Assembly (NCBI GenBank): GCA_937930165.1
Contig: CALGVL010000132.1
Location: 1 to 15,044, forward strand
Source: an uncultured Acetobacteraceae bacterium
GTDB taxonomy: Bacteria; Pseudomonadota; Alphaproteobacteria; Acetobacterales; Acetobacteraceae
Length of the DNA stretch: 15,044 nucleotides
Reading direction: 5' to 3'
Shown: piece by piece, positions 13,076-15,044 of the stretch
Layout of the letters: each line of letters starts with the position of its first letter
How positions within the stretch are numbered: position 1 is the first letter of the stretch
Translations under genes and position numbers: made by a program
The notes under the pieces: generated by a model
Told to the model about the DNA's origin: nothing
Database searches by the model: none
Seen by the model: the letters and a program-made list of their open reading frames with translations, nothing else

Positions 13076-14506
13076 CTAAGCTGCCGGCCAGGCCGCCTTC
13101 GGCATCGCCTCCATTGCCGCGTAATCCGGTTCCTCCGTCGCGCCGAGGCCGGGCGTGTCGAGGGAGCCGATCTCCAGCACGCCGTCGCGGATGCGGAGGC
13201 GCGGCCCGCGCGGAGTGTCGGCGTAGAGGTCCGGATGCGCCTCCATGAAGCGCACCGCCTCTGCTTTCGGGCGGCCGTTGAAGCCATCCACGAAGTGATG
13301 GCCGTTGCGCTCCACATGGGTCAGGCCCAGCAGCGCCACCAGCGCCAGATCCTGCTGCACGCAGATGCCCGCCAGCGTCGTCAGGTCCTCGCCTGAGAGG
13401 AAATACCGTGATTCCGGCTCCGCTGCATTCCAGGCGCGGCAGCGGGCCAGGTTGATCAGGCTGCGCCAGATGCCCTTGCAGGTCTTGCTGGACACGCCGG
13501 CATAGCCCAGCGCCTTCGCCTGCAGGAAGGCGTCGAGCGCGCCGTCGCTCTCGTCGATGATGACGGGGCGCGCGGCGGCCAGGACCTGCATTCCCGTCTC
13601 CAGCGCGCGGGCGCGCTTCACCGGCTGCTCAATGTAGAGGATGGAGGCACAGAGCCGCGCGAGCCGCGACTCCGCCTGCATCGCCTGCCACAGCGCCGCC
13701 GCCCCCTCCGCATCCGCATACTGCTCGTTGCCGTCGAGCGAGGCGTGGTAGTCCGGTAGCCGGTCCAGCACCGCAGCGATACGGCAGAGGCGGTCGATAT
13801 CCGCCCGCACATCGCCGGAGACCTTCAGCTTCCAGTAGCGGTGGCGATAGGTTTCCGCCACCTCCTCCAGCGTCTCGGGCAGGCCGTCATTCACGCGCTC
13901 GGATTGATCGGCGGCAGTGATGGGATCCACCAGCCCAACCGTATGCCGCGCATGGATGCGCCGCGCCGGGCGCAGCGAGGCGAGCATGGCGGCGAAATCA
14001 TGGCCCGCCAGATCCGGTGCCACCGCATGCGGCGCCATGCCGCCGATATTGGCCCGCATCCCGGCGAAGAAGGAGAGGCCGTGCAATTTCAGCAGCGCAT
14101 CCAGCGCGGCGCGGTCCAGCAGGGCGCGGCCATAGCTGGCGACCAGCGGATTCAGCGCCTCCCGCCCGCAGGCCGCGACGTGATCGGCATAGGTGTCGGC
14201 GAAATGCCCGAAGGCGGTGTTGCGGCCGGCGGCCAGGGATGCCTCGCCCGCCAGTTCCAGGGAGCAGCGAAGCTGATCCTCGTTCTGCGCATCCGTCAGC
14301 GCCGGGTCCTTGTCGAACCACTTGGCGGCGACGGATTCGGCCGCGACGCCCCAGCCTTCGCGCCCGTCCTCGGTGCGGATGCGCGCCCGCACCACCGCCT
14401 GCCGCCCATGCGTCACCGTGATGACGCCGAAGCGGAAGGGCAGGCGCAGGGTGAACGGCCATTCGCGGCGCTCGATTTCGGTGATGGCGAAGCGGGGGGC
14501 GTTCAT
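13076..14506 (-). CDS. Enolase-superfamily (mandelate racemase/muconate lactonizing enzyme-like) protein
   Basis: A 476-residue protein, longer than the usual 350-400 of this group. It has the N-terminal capping domain and the barrel residues of the enolase superfamily: KxK at K226/K228 (YWKLKVSGD), D258 and N260 (SLDGNEQY), E293 (YIEQPV), D318/E319 (IIDES) and K341 (GVSSKTCKG). D258, E293 and D318 would bind Mg2+, while K228 and K341 would be the two acid/base lysines, as in MLE-type enzymes that abstract a proton alpha to a carboxylate. Likely activities are dehydration, epimerisation or racemisation of an acid sugar or related acid; the exact substrate cannot be assigned. The ATG overlaps the stop of the upstream gene (ATGA), so the two are coupled. 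The extra length is in the N-terminal half (about 60-200). Confidence 0.85.
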   Translation of the reverse strand: MNAPRFAITEIERREWPFTLRLPFRFGVITVTHGRQAVVRARIRTEDGREGWGVAAESVAAKWFDKDPALTDAQNEDQLRCSLELAGEASLAAGRNTAFGHFADTYADHVAACGREALNPLVASYGRALLDRAALDALLKLHGLSFFAGMRANIGGMAPHAVAPDLAGHDFAAMLASLRPARRIHARHTVGLVDPITAADQSERVNDGLPETLEEVAETYRHRYWKLKVSGDVRADIDRLCRIAAVLDRLPDYHASLDGNEQYADAEGAAALWQAMQAESRLARLCASILYIEQPVKRARALETGMQVLAAARPVIIDESDGALDAFLQAKALGYAGVSSKTCKGIWRSLINLARCRAWNAAEPESRYFLSGEDLTTLAGICVQQDLALVALLGLTHVERNGHHFVDGFNGRPKAEAVRFMEAHPDLYADTPRGPRLRIRDGVLEIGSLDTPGLGATEEPDYAAMEAMPKAAWPAA

Positions 14507-15044
14507 GCCTTCTCCTCCAGGCTGCGCAGGATGCCGGAGATATGCCCGGCGGCGAAGGCAGCGCAGGTCGGGCCATCCGGGTGGTAGTCGAAGGGCTCGA
14601 CGCCGCAGAGCCCGGCATAGTTGTGCCGCTTCAGCCTGGCCAGGATGGGCGCGAAGCGGTCCGTGCCCTGGCCGGGGGCGCGGCGGTTGCGGTCGTTCAG
14701 ATGGATATGCGCGATGCGTCCCGTGGGCAGCCAGCGGTCGAGCAACGCCGTGACCGGCTCCGCCTCGCCATTCCCGGCGGCGCAGACATCCAGCATGGTG
14801 CGCAGCGCCGGATTGCCGATGCGGTCGATGATGGCGGCGGCCTCAGCGATGGTCGTCGCCCAATTGGTCTCGCGCGCGGCCAGCGGTTCCAGGCAGTAGG
14901 TCACGCCGGCATTGGCGGCCCATTCACCGGCCCTGGCCATGGCCTCCTCGGCCCGCGCCGCATCGCCCTCCGCCTCCACCCGCCGCTGCGCGGGCGAGCC
15001 ATGCACCAGCACCCGCGCGCCGAGATCGGCGGCCAGGCCGATCA
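14503..15044 (-). CDS. Sugar-phosphate isomerase/epimerase-like TIM barrel (AP endonuclease 2 superfamily), 5' end outside window
   Basis: The frame is open to the window edge, so only the last 179 residues or so are present. The visible barrel strands carry the usual metal ligands of xylose isomerase-like proteins: Glu in TYCLEPLAARETNW, Asp in TMLDVCAAG, His in HIHLNDRNR and Glu in CGVEPFDYHPDG, with 'GQGTDRFAPILARLKRHNYAG' between the last two. 'GARVLVHGSP' near the edge is the preceding strand. Such enzymes isomerise or epimerise sugars or keto acids with a divalent cation. The 4-nt ATGA overlap with the enolase-superfamily gene downstream suggests one catabolic operon in which isomerisation and dehydration/epimerisation act on related substrates. 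The GTG at 15010-15012 is internal, not the start. Confidence 0.9.
   Translation of the reverse strand, partial: IGLAADLGARVLVHGSPAQRRVEAEGDAARAEEAMARAGEWAANAGVTYCLEPLAARETNWATTIAEAAAIIDRIGNPALRTMLDVCAAGNGEAEPVTALLDRWLPTGRIAHIHLNDRNRRAPGQGTDRFAPILARLKRHNYAGLCGVEPFDYHPDGPTCAAFAAGHISGILRSLEEKA

Noticed and set aside
1..15044. CRISPR arrays, tRNA/rRNA genes, insertion sequences, integrase or attachment sites, defence genes
   Set aside because: I found no regularly spaced repeats, no cloverleaf-like or rRNA sequence, no transposase or integrase motifs and no flanking direct repeats.

Overview
The window is about 15 kb of very GC-rich DNA with strong G/C bias at third codon positions. It has several Bug/TctC-type periplasmic binding proteins, a phasin, a short OpgH-type glucan synthase and TerB/DUF533, LLM and GMC proteins. 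That mix suggests an alphaproteobacterium, most likely Acetobacteraceae of the Roseomonas kind. This is an inference from gene content; no rRNA or other marker gene is present.

Layout. (1) 1-2549, plus strand: a tripartite tricarboxylate transporter operon made of the 3' end of tctC, a 44-codon micro-ORF, tctB and tctA. (2) 2574-5098, minus strand: a DUF533/TerB-like membrane protein, and upstream of it an LLM-class FMNH2-dependent monooxygenase, separated by a hairpin-rich gap. (3) 5240-6220, plus: an orphan Bug-family binding protein divergent from the monooxygenase. (4) 6290-7906, minus: a GMC flavin oxidoreductase. (5) 8014-8786, plus: a Bug binding-protein pseudogene with an internal deletion and frameshift, divergent from the GMC gene. 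(6) 8831-10510, plus: a GT2 glucosyltransferase of the OpgH/MdoH type. (7) 10584-11555, plus: another intact Bug protein. (8) 11585-12022, minus: a small uncharacterised protein with a zinc-ribbon-like C-terminus. (9) 12023-12475: the only long non-coding stretch, holding a probable promoter for (10) a phasin-family protein at 12476-13051, plus. (11) 13076-15044, minus: an operon of a sugar-phosphate isomerase/epimerase-like TIM barrel (5' end outside the window) and an enolase-superfamily enzyme, joined by a 4-nt ATGA overlap.

How the genes fit together. The first operon is a complete TTT carboxylate uptake system. The orphan Bug proteins have no membrane partners nearby and presumably dock on shared TctAB permeases. 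Two of them sit back-to-back with flavin-dependent oxidoreductases, which suggests small capture-and-oxidise modules for organic acids or related compounds. The last operon looks like acid-sugar catabolism. OpgH, DUF533 and phasin are envelope, stress or storage genes unrelated to uptake.

I see no clearly new defence, mobile or CRISPR system. The most interesting features are evolutionary. The micro-ORF between tctC and tctB looks like a Tat signal peptide joined in frame to the last 17 residues of a second TctC, with both ends translationally coupled. A second binding-protein gene in the same window has lost about 200 nt from its middle.
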